From NCBI GenBank assembly GCA_017989575.1, contig JAGNPP010000002.1:1-28665 (forward strand): 28,665 nucleotides of DNA. Reading direction: 5' to 3'. The notes under the pieces are model-generated. The model worked only from the letters and a program-made list of their open reading frames with translations. It had not been told where the DNA came from and did no database searches. Positions 15,173-22,323 of the stretch are shown here, piece by piece (the stretch's first letter is position 1; the number at the start of each line of letters is the position of its first letter). A program made the position numbers and the translations under genes. This stretch comes from Chryseobacterium sp. GTDB lineage: Bacteria; Bacteroidota; Bacteroidia; Flavobacteriales; Weeksellaceae.

Positions 15173-17707
15173 ATGGATTATAAATTTTCAGACGGTTTGA
15201 ACCGCGTGTTCAAGCAAAGCAAAAATGAAGCAAGACGTTTGCAGAGTGAGTTTCTGAATACTGAACATTTCCTTTTAGGAATTATCAAAACTGAAAATTC
15301 TGCGAAAGAGATTCTTGAAAGTCTTAGCGCAGACCTCACCCAGATAAAGCGAAAAATAGAAACCCTGAGCGCCGTAAACTCAAATCCGTTTACAGCCAAT
15401 ATGGGAAGTATTTCTTTTACAAAAATGGCAGATCAAGCCGTGAAAAGATCTGAGCTGGAATGTCGCCAATATCAATCGGCGGACATCAATACGGTGCATT
15501 TGCTTTTAGGCATTTTGTACAAACAGGAAGATCCGAGTTCCAGCATTCTTCAAGCTTATGACATCGATTATGATGCCGTGCAAAAAGCGTACAGAACAAT
15601 GTTGAAAAACACAGATCAACTTCCTCAGAATAGCGCCTATGACGATGATGATGAGAAAGACGAGCCATATAGCCAAATGAAAAAACCAACTGGAAATCTT
15701 GGCGCGCAAAAAAGCAAAACACCAACTTTGGACAACTTTGGTCGTGATTTGACTTCTCTTGCAAGAGATGGAAAACTAGATCCAGTTATCGGTCGTGAAA
15801 AAGAAATTGAAAGAGTTTCTCAGATCTTATCAAGAAGAAAGAAAAACAATCCGCTATTGATTGGTGAACCAGGAGTTGGTAAATCAGCAATCGCAGAAGG
15901 TTTGGCTTTGAGAATTCAACAGAAAAAAGTTTCTCGAGTTCTTTATGGGAAACGTGTAATTACTTTAGACTTAGCAAGTTTAGTTGCTGGGACAAAATAC
16001 CGTGGACAATTCGAAGAGAGAATGAAAGCGATTATGACAGAATTGGAGAAAAACCGAGACGTCATCCTTTTCATCGATGAGTTGCATACGATTGTTGGCG
16101 CAGGAAGTTCTACCGGAAGTTTAGATGCTTCTAATATGTTCAAACCTGCCTTGGCAAGAGGCGAAATTCAATGTATTGGTGCTACAACGCTTGACGAGTA
16201 CAGACAATATATCGAGAAAGACGGAGCCTTGGAACGTCGTTTCCAAAAAGTAATGGTGGAGCCAACTACGGTTGATGAAACTATTCAGATCCTTCATCAG
16301 ATCAAGGATAAATACGAAGATCATCACAACGTTCATTACACTGATGAGGCCATCCAGGCTTGTGTGAATTTGACAGCGAGATATATCACAGACAGATTCC
16401 TACCAGACAAAGCGATTGATGCGATGGACGAAGCTGGATCTAGAGTCTATATCAAAAATATGAAAGTTCCTTCCGAGATCATCGAGCACGAAACACGCAT
16501 CGAAGAAGTGAAGGAATTGAAACAGCAAGCGGTGAAAGCTCAGGATTATCTTGAAGCCAGAAAACTGAAAGATGAGGAAGAAAGACTTCAAATCGAATTA
16601 AATCTTGCTCAGGAACAATGGGACAAAGATGTCAAAGAGAAAAAAGAAGAAGTTACCGAGGAAAGCGTTGCGGAAGTGGTTTCTATGATGAGTGGCGTTC
16701 CTGTAACGAAAGTTGGTAAAAATGAGCTTGATAAATTGGCTCAGATGGACGAAAAACTGAATGGAAAAGTAATCGGACAAGAAGACGCTGTGAAAAAAGT
16801 GGTGAAAGCCATCCAAAGAAACAGAGCCGGATTGAAAGACCCAAACCGTCCAATTGGAACCTTCATTTTCCTTGGAACAACTGGTGTTGGTAAAACGGAA
16901 TTAGCCAAAGTAATGGCGCGCGAATTATTCGAATCTGATGAATCATTGGTCAGAATCGATATGAGCGAATATATGGAGAAATTTGCGGTTTCCAGATTGG
17001 TTGGTGCGCCTCCCGGATACGTTGGATACGAAGAAGGTGGACAATTGACAGAGGCTGTCAGAAGAAAACCTTACGCGGTTGTACTTTTAGATGAGATCGA
17101 GAAAGCGCATCCAGATGTTTTCAATATTTTGTTGCAAATTTTGGACGAAGGTTTTGTGACGGATTCATTAGGCAGAAAAATTGATTTCCGAAATACAATT
17201 ATCATTCTTACGTCTAATATCGGAACCAGAGACCTGAAAGATTTCGGTGATGGTGTAGGATTCGGAACTACTGCGAAGAAAACCAATACAGACGCAAGAG
17301 CAAGATCTACTATCGAAAGTGCTTTGAAGAAAGCATTTGCGCCGGAATTCCTGAACAGAATTGATGACATTGTAATCTTCAACTCACTTGAGCAAAAAGA
17401 CATCAAAAAAATCATCGATCTGGAATTGTCCAAACTTTACGGAAGATTAGAAAAACTAGGATACCACGTTGAATTGACAGATGAAGCCAAAGATTTCATC
17501 TCAGAAAAAGGATGGGACAAAGATTTTGGAGCAAGACCTCTGAAAAGAGCAATTCAAAAATATATAGAAGATCTATTGGCCGAAATGCTTGTCAACAAAC
17601 AATTCAGTGAAGGTGAAACGGTGATTCTGAAAGTCAACGAAGCGAAGGACGGACTGGAAGGAGAAACGCAGAAAGAGAAAAGCTCTAAAGAAAGCATTAA
17701 AGAATAA
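15173..17707 (+). CDS. clpC: ATP-dependent Clp protease ATP-binding subunit ClpC
   Basis: This 844-residue Hsp100 unfoldase feeds substrates to ClpP. The N-terminal Clp_N double repeat spans residues 1-145 (TEHFLLGIIK and TVHLLLGILY mark its two copies). A charged linker (DDDDEKDEP) leads to AAA module 1 with Walker A GEPGVGKS at 231-238 and Walker B ILFIDELHT. A middle UVR-type segment at about 440-475 (QDYLEARKLKDEEERLQ) identifies ClpC rather than ClpA or ClpB. AAA module 2 has GTTGVGKTE and VLLDEIEKAHPDVFN, and the C-terminal domain includes FGARPLKRAIQKYIED. The gene is monocistronic with a terminator 16 bases after the stop. No clpP is present in the window. Confidence 0.97.
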   Translation: MDYKFSDGLNRVFKQSKNEARRLQSEFLNTEHFLLGIIKTENSAKEILESLSADLTQIKRKIETLSAVNSNPFTANMGSISFTKMADQAVKRSELECRQYQSADINTVHLLLGILYKQEDPSSSILQAYDIDYDAVQKAYRTMLKNTDQLPQNSAYDDDDEKDEPYSQMKKPTGNLGAQKSKTPTLDNFGRDLTSLARDGKLDPVIGREKEIERVSQILSRRKKNNPLLIGEPGVGKSAIAEGLALRIQQKKVSRVLYGKRVITLDLASLVAGTKYRGQFEERMKAIMTELEKNRDVILFIDELHTIVGAGSSTGSLDASNMFKPALARGEIQCIGATTLDEYRQYIEKDGALERRFQKVMVEPTTVDETIQILHQIKDKYEDHHNVHYTDEAIQACVNLTARYITDRFLPDKAIDAMDEAGSRVYIKNMKVPSEIIEHETRIEEVKELKQQAVKAQDYLEARKLKDEEERLQIELNLAQEQWDKDVKEKKEEVTEESVAEVVSMMSGVPVTKVGKNELDKLAQMDEKLNGKVIGQEDAVKKVVKAIQRNRAGLKDPNRPIGTFIFLGTTGVGKTELAKVMARELFESDESLVRIDMSEYMEKFAVSRLVGAPPGYVGYEEGGQLTEAVRRKPYAVVLLDEIEKAHPDVFNILLQILDEGFVTDSLGRKIDFRNTIIILTSNIGTRDLKDFGDGVGFGTTAKKTNTDARARSTIESALKKAFAPEFLNRIDDIVIFNSLEQKDIKKIIDLELSKLYGRLEKLGYHVELTDEAKDFISEKGWDKDFGARPLKRAIQKYIEDLLAEMLVNKQFSEGETVILKVNEAKDGLEGETQKEKSSKESIKE

Positions 17708-17722
17708 AATCAAAACAATATT

Positions 17723-17752
17723 TGACCACCTAAAAATTTAGGTGGTCATTTT
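17723..17752 (+). terminator. Terminator of clpC
   Basis: TGACCACCTAAA at 17723-17734 pairs perfectly with 17737-17748 across two unpaired bases, followed by a TTTT run. Confidence 0.88.
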
Positions 17753-17760
17753 ATACAACT

Positions 17761-18343
17761 ATGACAACCGAATTAAAAGATTATCTATTAAAACGTTCCC
17801 GGACTTACTCCAGAAGATTTAGAAATACTTTTACCATCAATCAGCTTTAAAAAATATAAATCGGGCGATATTTTTATTTCTCCGGGTGACAATAACACCA
17901 AAGTTTTTTATATTAAAAGTGGCATCATCTGTGTTTATCATCTTTTGGAAAATGGCACAGAAAAAACTATGCTTTTTCATAATAAAAAAAGCTTTGTTGG
18001 TAATTATGGTGGGATCATTTTTAAACGCCCTTCAAGATTTTTCTATCAAGCTGTGGGAGAAACAGAAGTTTTTGAATTGACATATGATGCCATAGACAAA
18101 GGCGCTCAGAAAAGCATATCACTTAATAATTTGCGTGGAAATATGTTTCTGATGATGATTGGAATTCTATTAAATAATATTGAAGATTTTGTGCTTCTGA
18201 AACCCGAAGAAAGATACCAGAAACACCTGGAAGAAAATGCCCAAGTTCTGCAAAAAGTACCCTCAAAATATATCGCTTCCCTATTGGGAATCACGCCAGT
18301 ATCTCTTAGCAGAATAAAAAAGAGAATTTTTAAAGGAAATTAA
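17761..18343 (+). pseudogene. Crp/Fnr-like regulator broken by a frameshift
   Basis: ATG 17761 opens a frame reading MTTELKDYLLKR that stops at 17850. The following codons in the +1 frame, open from 17792, read NVPGLTPEDLEILLPS, then a beta roll (KYKSGDIF, FYIKSGIICVYHLLENG) and a C-terminal helix-turn-helix (SKYIASLLGITPVSLSRIKKRI) ending at 18343. Joining the two frames gives a normal protein of about 193 residues. The slip most likely lies in the AAAA run at 17790-17793, where removing one A, or adding two, restores the frame. An internal ATG at 17945 would give only 132 residues without the first strands of the sensor domain. It may be a true pseudogene, a phase-variable tract or a sequencing error. 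Confidence 0.85.
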
Positions 18344-18375
18344 CAAACGTTAATTTTTATTCGAAAATAACTGAT

Positions 18376-18383
18376 TATTTTTG
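18376..18383 (+). promoter_or_regulatory. -7 promoter box ahead of a hairpin unit
   Basis: TATTTTTG matches TAnnTTTG exactly. It predicts a start near 18390, at the foot of the hairpin at 18391-18456. There is no convincing TTG at 17-23 bases upstream. Confidence 0.35.
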
Positions 18384-18390
18384 CATCCTC

Positions 18391-18456
18391 AATAAAGCCC
18401 TCTGAAAAATTCAAATAAACACAAATGATGAATGTACAGGAGGGTTTTATTTTTTT
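18391..18456 (+). terminator. Long-loop hairpin with T run; terminator or small RNA
   Basis: AATAAAGCCCTC at 18391-18402 pairs with GAGGGTTTTATT at 18440-18451 (one G-T pair). TG/CA extends the stem past a one-base bulge, leaving a 32-base loop, and more T follows to 18456. It can end the Crp-like transcript or form a separate short RNA starting at the -7 box just upstream. No RNA family is recognised. Confidence 0.5.
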
Positions 18457-18979
18457 ATAAGCCTACTACAAAGCCTACTGTTGGAACAAACCCAGTACTG
18501 AAAATACTGTTGTTCTCTTTCCAAAGCACATTGTACATTATTCCCAATTGCATAAACGCATTATTCCCCATACTCTGCATATATCCGCCACCAAGATAAA
18601 GTGCAGTTTCGTCTGTAGAATATTTGTAATACGTATATTTCTCTGTTGAATTAATGAAATATTGCTGAAGATTGGCGCCAACGAAAAACGAGCGTGCAAA
18701 GTAATAATTCGCAAATGGTCCAACGCCAAACATCGTCGACTTGTAAAAATCCGATGTCTGCCAGGAAACATTTCCAATCATTCCGCCTTCCAACTGGTCT
18801 GTAATTTTGTAACCAACTCTTGGCGAAACTTGCAGATTAAAGGAACTGTTGCTTCCAAAACCTAATCCCAATCCGCCACCAAAAGTCCAGCGATTGGCAG
18901 GCGCTCCTGGACTCATTGCAATTTGGGAAAAGCTAAGAATTCCAAGAAATAATAAACTGAGTGTGAAATTTTTTTTCAT
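18455..18979 (-). CDS. Outer membrane beta-barrel protein
   Basis: The 174-residue product begins with a signal peptide (MKKNFTLSLLFLGILSFSQ). The rest is made of alternating aromatic/hydrophobic strands with glycines (WTFGGGLGLGFG, VSPRVGYKI, GVGPFANYYFARSFFVGANL, LYLGGGYMQ) and ends in FVPTVGFVVGL, an amphipathic last strand typical of small barrels. It fits the eight-strand OmpW/OmpX-like porin family of Bacteroidota, but no transported substrate can be assigned. It is monocistronic and convergent with the broken Crp/Fnr-like gene. Confidence 0.83.
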   Translation of the reverse strand: MKKNFTLSLLFLGILSFSQIAMSPGAPANRWTFGGGLGLGFGSNSSFNLQVSPRVGYKITDQLEGGMIGNVSWQTSDFYKSTMFGVGPFANYYFARSFFVGANLQQYFINSTEKYTYYKYSTDETALYLGGGYMQSMGNNAFMQLGIMYNVLWKENNSIFSTGFVPTVGFVVGL

Positions 18980-19015
18980 AAGATTGTTTTTATCAATCCC
19001 TAAAATTATGGTTTT

Positions 19016-19043
19016 TTTGCGAAAGTTTTTAATTGTATTTTTG
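19016..19043 (+). promoter_or_regulatory. mnmA promoter, Bacteroidota type
   Basis: TTTG at 19016-19019 is followed after 16 bases by TATTTTTG at 19036-19043, an exact TAnnTTTG. The predicted start is near 19050, giving a leader of about 44 bases before ATG 19094. Confidence 0.65.
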
Positions 19044-19093
19044 CAATCTCAAACTAAGAACTCCCGTCAAGAGTTTCGTAAAATTGAAATCAA

Positions 19094-20281
19094 ATGAAAA
19101 TAGTAGTTGGCCTCTCTGGAGGCGTAGATTCTAGCGTGACGGCTTACCTTTTACAGCAACAAGGTCACGAAGTCATCGCACTTTTTATGCGAAACTGGAA
19201 CGATGCATCGGTCACATTGGAAGATGAATGCCCGTGGATCGAAGACAGTAATGATGCGCTTCTCGTCGCACAAAAATTAGGAATTCCTTATCAGGTTATC
19301 GATATGAGCGAGCTCTACAAGGAGCGAATCGTGGATTATATGTTTGACGAATATCAAAAAGGACGAACACCAAATCCCGATGTTCTTTGTAACCGCGAAG
19401 TGAAATTCGATGTGTTTATGAAAACAGCTTTATCGCTTGGTGCTGAGAAAGTTGCAACCGGACATTATGCGCGCGTGACTTCAACTTCTGATGATAATGG
19501 AAAAGAAATTTTTCACTTGCTTGCTGGAAAAGATAATAACAAAGACCAAAGTTATTTCCTTTGTCAATTGAGTCAGGACCAATTGTCGAAAGCTTTGTTC
19601 CCTATCGGAGAATTGACGAAACCTGAAGTAAGGGAAATCGCAAAAGAAATCGGATTGGTAACGGCGGACAAGAAAGATTCTCAGGGACTTTGCTTCATTG
19701 GGAAAGTGAGTTTGCCAACTTTTCTTCAACAACAACTCGTTCCGAAAGAAGGCGAAATCGTGGAAATTTTCAATGATTTTGCTGAATTCCATAAAGAAGT
19801 GCCAACTTTTAATTCAAAATTAGAGGAGTTAGAATATCTGTCGGCGAAAATCAATTATAAAAAAGAGGACGGAAAAGTGATTGGCAAGCATCAAGGTGCG
19901 CAGTTTTTCACGATTGGTCAAAGTAAAGGTTTGGGAATTGGAGGTCATAAGGAATCTTGTTTTATCATCCAGCGGGAAATGGAAAACAACATCATCTTCG
20001 TTGGCGAAGGAAAAAATTTCCCCGGACTTTTCCGCAAAGCTTTGAAAATTGAAAACGACGAACTACATTGGGTTCGAGAAGATTTGAAATTGAAAAATGG
20101 CGAATCTATGGAAGTTTTGGCAAGAATCAGATATAGACAAACTTTAGAAAAAGCGACAATTTATCATTTCGAAGAAGGTTTTTTTATGGAATTTGAAAAT
20201 CCTCAATCTGCAATTGCGGAAGGGCAATTTGCAAGTTGGTATTTGGATGATGAATTGATTGGAAGTGGCGTTATTAGCTAA
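19094..20281 (+). CDS. mnmA: tRNA-specific 2-thiouridylase MnmA
   Basis: MnmA thiolates U34 of tRNA-Lys, -Glu and -Gln, using ATP and relayed sulfur. The 395-residue product has the PP-loop SGGVDSS at 8-14, the catalytic nucleophile C99 in DVLCNREVKF and the second reactive cysteine C200 in SQGLCFIGK. The central and C-terminal beta-barrel regions contain GQSKGLGIGGHKE and RIRYRQ. Compared with the roughly 360-370-residue enzymes there is an enlarged stretch around 215-260 (VPTFNSKLEELEYLSAK), a form I recall from flavobacteria. It has its own promoter and terminator and appears to be a single-gene unit. Confidence 0.97.
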   Translation: MKIVVGLSGGVDSSVTAYLLQQQGHEVIALFMRNWNDASVTLEDECPWIEDSNDALLVAQKLGIPYQVIDMSELYKERIVDYMFDEYQKGRTPNPDVLCNREVKFDVFMKTALSLGAEKVATGHYARVTSTSDDNGKEIFHLLAGKDNNKDQSYFLCQLSQDQLSKALFPIGELTKPEVREIAKEIGLVTADKKDSQGLCFIGKVSLPTFLQQQLVPKEGEIVEIFNDFAEFHKEVPTFNSKLEELEYLSAKINYKKEDGKVIGKHQGAQFFTIGQSKGLGIGGHKESCFIIQREMENNIIFVGEGKNFPGLFRKALKIENDELHWVREDLKLKNGESMEVLARIRYRQTLEKATIYHFEEGFFMEFENPQSAIAEGQFASWYLDDELIGSGVIS

Positions 20282-20303
20282 AATTTAAAAAAATAATTTT
20301 CAG

Positions 20304-20339
20304 AACCCTTTCAGAGTTTGAAACTCTGAAAGGGTTTTT
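20304..20339. terminator. Bidirectional terminator
   Basis: AACCCTTTCAGAG at 20304-20316 pairs perfectly with 20324-20336 around TTTGAAA, with T or A tracts on both sides. It separates mnmA from the convergent response-regulator operon. Confidence 0.92.
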
Positions 20340-20341
20340 CA

Positions 20342-21085
20342 TTATCCAGCCAACCATTCTTTAAAATCCTTCACTCTTTCTCTACTCACCGTAATTTCAT
20401 CATCTGGTTGAAAATCCAAATCCACTTTGTAATTCGGGGAAGTATGGATGTTTTTGATACAATCTGAACTAATGATAAACTGTCTGTTCACGCGGAAAAA
20501 TTTACTTTTTTCCAAAACATTTTCTAATTCGTCTAATGTGAAATCGGTTGGAAAATTTCGTTCTTTGGTTTGAAGATAGACGATTTTGTTTTCGCTGTAG
20601 AAACAACTGACTTCATTAATTGAAACGACTTTCAAATTATAACCGATTTTAACCAAAATCCTTGAAAGTGTCGCTTGTTCTTTTTTAACGATTTGTCTTA
20701 TTTCCTGCGAATTAACAGAACCTTGCTCCGGCAAAAATGATTTGAACTTCTCAATCGCTTTTGCCAAATCTTCTTCTTCAATTGGTTTCAAAAGATAATC
20801 GATGCTGTTGAGTTTGAAGGCTTTCAAAGTGTATTGGTCAAAAGCCGTTGTGTAAATGATAAAAGCCTTTGTAGAAACTTTATCAAAAATATCAAATGAC
20901 AATCCATCGCCCAAAACAATGTCTGAAAAAATCAATTGCGGATGCTCATTATTCTGAAACCAATCAACTGATTCCTCCACAGAATTAAGGCTTGCAACAA
21001 CTTGTAAATCAGAAAACAAACCCAATAATTTTTCAAGTCTTCTGACTGCTGGTTTTTCGTCTTCGATGATTATCGTTCTTATCAT
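20342..21085 (-). CDS. LytTR-family response regulator
   Basis: The 247-residue protein has an N-terminal receiver domain with acidic residues IEDEKP, phosphorylation site D55 (LIFSDIVLGDG), T79/T80 and K100 (DYLLKP). A C-terminal LytTR DNA-binding domain covers about residues 140-247 (LVKIGYNLKVVSINEVSCFYSENKIVYLQT, FRVNRQFIIS, ITVSRERVKDFKEWL). LytTR proteins bind pairs of 9-bp direct repeats. It is the last gene of an operon headed by a LytS-type kinase, 41 bases after the fourth free-standing 2TM gene. A matching repeat pair is present upstream of the operon, which suggests autoregulation. Confidence 0.95.
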   Translation of the reverse strand: MIRTIIIEDEKPAVRRLEKLLGLFSDLQVVASLNSVEESVDWFQNNEHPQLIFSDIVLGDGLSFDIFDKVSTKAFIIYTTAFDQYTLKAFKLNSIDYLLKPIEEEDLAKAIEKFKSFLPEQGSVNSQEIRQIVKKEQATLSRILVKIGYNLKVVSINEVSCFYSENKIVYLQTKERNFPTDFTLDELENVLEKSKFFRVNRQFIISSDCIKNIHTSPNYKVDLDFQPDDEITVSRERVKDFKEWLAG

Positions 21086-21126
21086 TTTTATAGTTTATTT
21101 TTTTATCATTCGAAATTAGGAAAATA

Positions 21127-21426
21127 TTATTTTTCCTTATCCATTAATTTGCGAATTTTCCTTTGTTCCCAATCCTTTCCCAAGAAAACAAATCCAGCGT
21201 GAATCAAAACAATAATTCCCCAAATTATAAGACTGTAAAATTGATTCACTTTTACTTTCATATAGCCTAGCTCGTGATAAAGAATATTGAAAATAATAAT
21301 TACAACATTTACAGCAACATAAGTAATTAAATGTGTATAAAAACTTTTAATTTCTTTGACTCTTTTTTGTGCTTTGAGATAACGATTTTCTTCATCTAAG
21401 TTTTCTTCGGGCTTTCGATTTTCCAT
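21127..21426 (-). CDS. 2TM domain protein, copy 4 of the free-standing set
   Basis: The product has 99 residues from ATG 21426 (MENRKPEENLDEENRYL). The frame also has an ATG three codons upstream at 21435, but starting MEN- matches two of its three paralogues (the third starts MET-). The conserved 2TM pattern is visible: an amphipathic RYLKAQKRVKEIKSFYTHL, helix 1 (ITYVAVNVVIIIFNIL), helix 2 (YSLIIWGIIVLIHAGFVFLG) and the tail DWEQRKIRKLMDKEK. It lies 8 bases after the preceding paralogue and 41 bases before the response regulator gene. The function of the 2TM domain (PF13239) is not established. Confidence 0.88.
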   Translation of the reverse strand: MENRKPEENLDEENRYLKAQKRVKEIKSFYTHLITYVAVNVVIIIFNILYHELGYMKVKVNQFYSLIIWGIIVLIHAGFVFLGKDWEQRKIRKLMDKEK

Positions 21427-21443
21427 AAGAATCATTTTTAAAA

Positions 21444-21746
21444 TTATTTATTTTTCTCCATTAATTCCCGAATCTTTCGCTCTTCCCAATTTTTTCCAAG
21501 CACAAATTGTGGAAAAAAAACACTCAATCCGTGAACTGCCAAACCAATTCCCCAGAAAAATAATGTGATGAAATTCTTATACTGAAAATAACTTTCACCA
21601 GGTTTCAGATCTTGAATATTAATAAACACAATCAACAGATTTACAAGAACATAAATCGTCAAATGCGAATAAAAACCTTTGAGTTTTTTCACTCTTTTCT
21701 TGGCTTCAAGATACCTGATATCATCTTGATTATTAATAGTTTCCAT
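21444..21746 (-). CDS. 2TM domain protein, copy 3 of the free-standing set
   Basis: The 100-residue protein has the family layout: RYLEAKKRVKKLKGFYSHL, helix 1 (TIYVLVNLLIVFINI), an extracytoplasmic or cytoplasmic loop of about 20 residues, helix 2 (FITLFFWGIGLAVHGLSVFF) and the tail NWEERKIRELMEKNK. Its start codon lies 14 bases inside the end of the preceding paralogue, which implies translational coupling. Among the set it is the closest to the typical 2TM consensus. Confidence 0.9.
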   Translation of the reverse strand: METINNQDDIRYLEAKKRVKKLKGFYSHLTIYVLVNLLIVFINIQDLKPGESYFQYKNFITLFFWGIGLAVHGLSVFFPQFVLGKNWEERKIRELMEKNK

Positions 21747-22032
21747 TGCTTTGTTTTTTCATTTCTTTGTTGATCATATCATTTTCCCAATCAGAATTGA
21801 AAAAAAATAACTTAATCCCTTTGATTGCCAGAATCAATCCCCAGATGATAAAAATCCAAGAAACTTGCATCTCTCCGAGGTTTTGAGGAAAACCTTGCTT
21901 GAAGAATTTGATTCCATAAATAATCCCAAATACGATAGCGAAAACCAAAACGCATGTGTAGAATTTTTTAATTTTCTGAACTCTTTCCACTGCGGTTGCA
22001 TAACGTGGATTTTCTCTGTTTATATTTTCCAT
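21733..22032 (-). CDS. 2TM domain protein, copy 2 of the free-standing set, divergent
   Basis: The frame is open further upstream to 22170, but that extension only overlaps the preceding gene in another frame. ATG 22032 (MENINRENPRYATAV) gives 99 residues and matches the MEN/MET starts of its paralogues. The AVERVQKIKKFY motif and two helices (VLVFAIVFGIIYGI; SWIFIIWGLILAIKGIKLFF) are present. The tail reads DWENDMINKEMKK, lacking the WEERKI consensus of the others. It overlaps the next paralogue by 14 bases. Confidence 0.86.
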   Translation of the reverse strand: MENINRENPRYATAVERVQKIKKFYTCVLVFAIVFGIIYGIKFFKQGFPQNLGEMQVSWIFIIWGLILAIKGIKLFFFNSDWENDMINKEMKKQSNGNY

Positions 22033-22049
22033 TTTGATTGATTTTAAAA

Positions 22050-22316
22050 TTATTTTTGCTTGTTCATTATTTGTCTGATCTTCCTTTCCTCCCAGCTTTT
22101 TCCTGCAAAAAGGTATAGTCCATATCCCAACACACTGAGTCCGCATCCAATCAGTGGGAACCAAAACCATTGCGTTTGTGGATCTGTTTTCAAATTGATG
22201 AAAATAAGAAAAGGCATCAGCAGAAAATATCCTGTGAGCATTATGTAAAATGCCTTCTCTTCTTCCATTCTTTCTTTAGCACGTTTGTACTTTCGGGTTT
22301 TCATTTGATTTTCCAT
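22050..22316 (-). CDS. 2TM domain protein, copy 1 of the free-standing set
   Basis: The 88-residue protein shows RAKERMEEEKAFYIML, helix 1 (TGYFLLMPFLIFINL), a short loop, helix 2 (FPLIGCGLSVLGYGLYLFAG) and SWEERKIRQIMNKQK. The WG of helix 2 is CG here. PFLI..NL.T.P...WF closely matches the 2TM domain fused to the kinase just upstream, which suggests a recent duplication. It starts 7 bases after the kinase stop codon. Confidence 0.88.
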   Translation of the reverse strand: MENQMKTRKYKRAKERMEEEKAFYIMLTGYFLLMPFLIFINLKTDPQTQWFWFPLIGCGLSVLGYGLYLFAGKSWEERKIRQIMNKQK

Positions 22317-22323
22317 AGTTCAA

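Noticed and set aside
17945..18343. Separate 132-residue regulator starting at the internal ATG
   Set aside because: The conserved beta-roll sequence continues upstream of this ATG in the same frame to 17792, so it is the 3' part of a frameshifted gene.
18425..18460. Eleven-codon ORF in the hairpin loop and T run as a real peptide gene
   Set aside because: It is too short to support and ends in the T-rich terminator sequence; the hairpin is explained better as a terminator or small RNA.
22033..22170. N-terminal extension of the second free-standing 2TM protein
   Set aside because: It only reads through the preceding 2TM gene in another frame; ATG 22032 gives a start and length like the paralogues.
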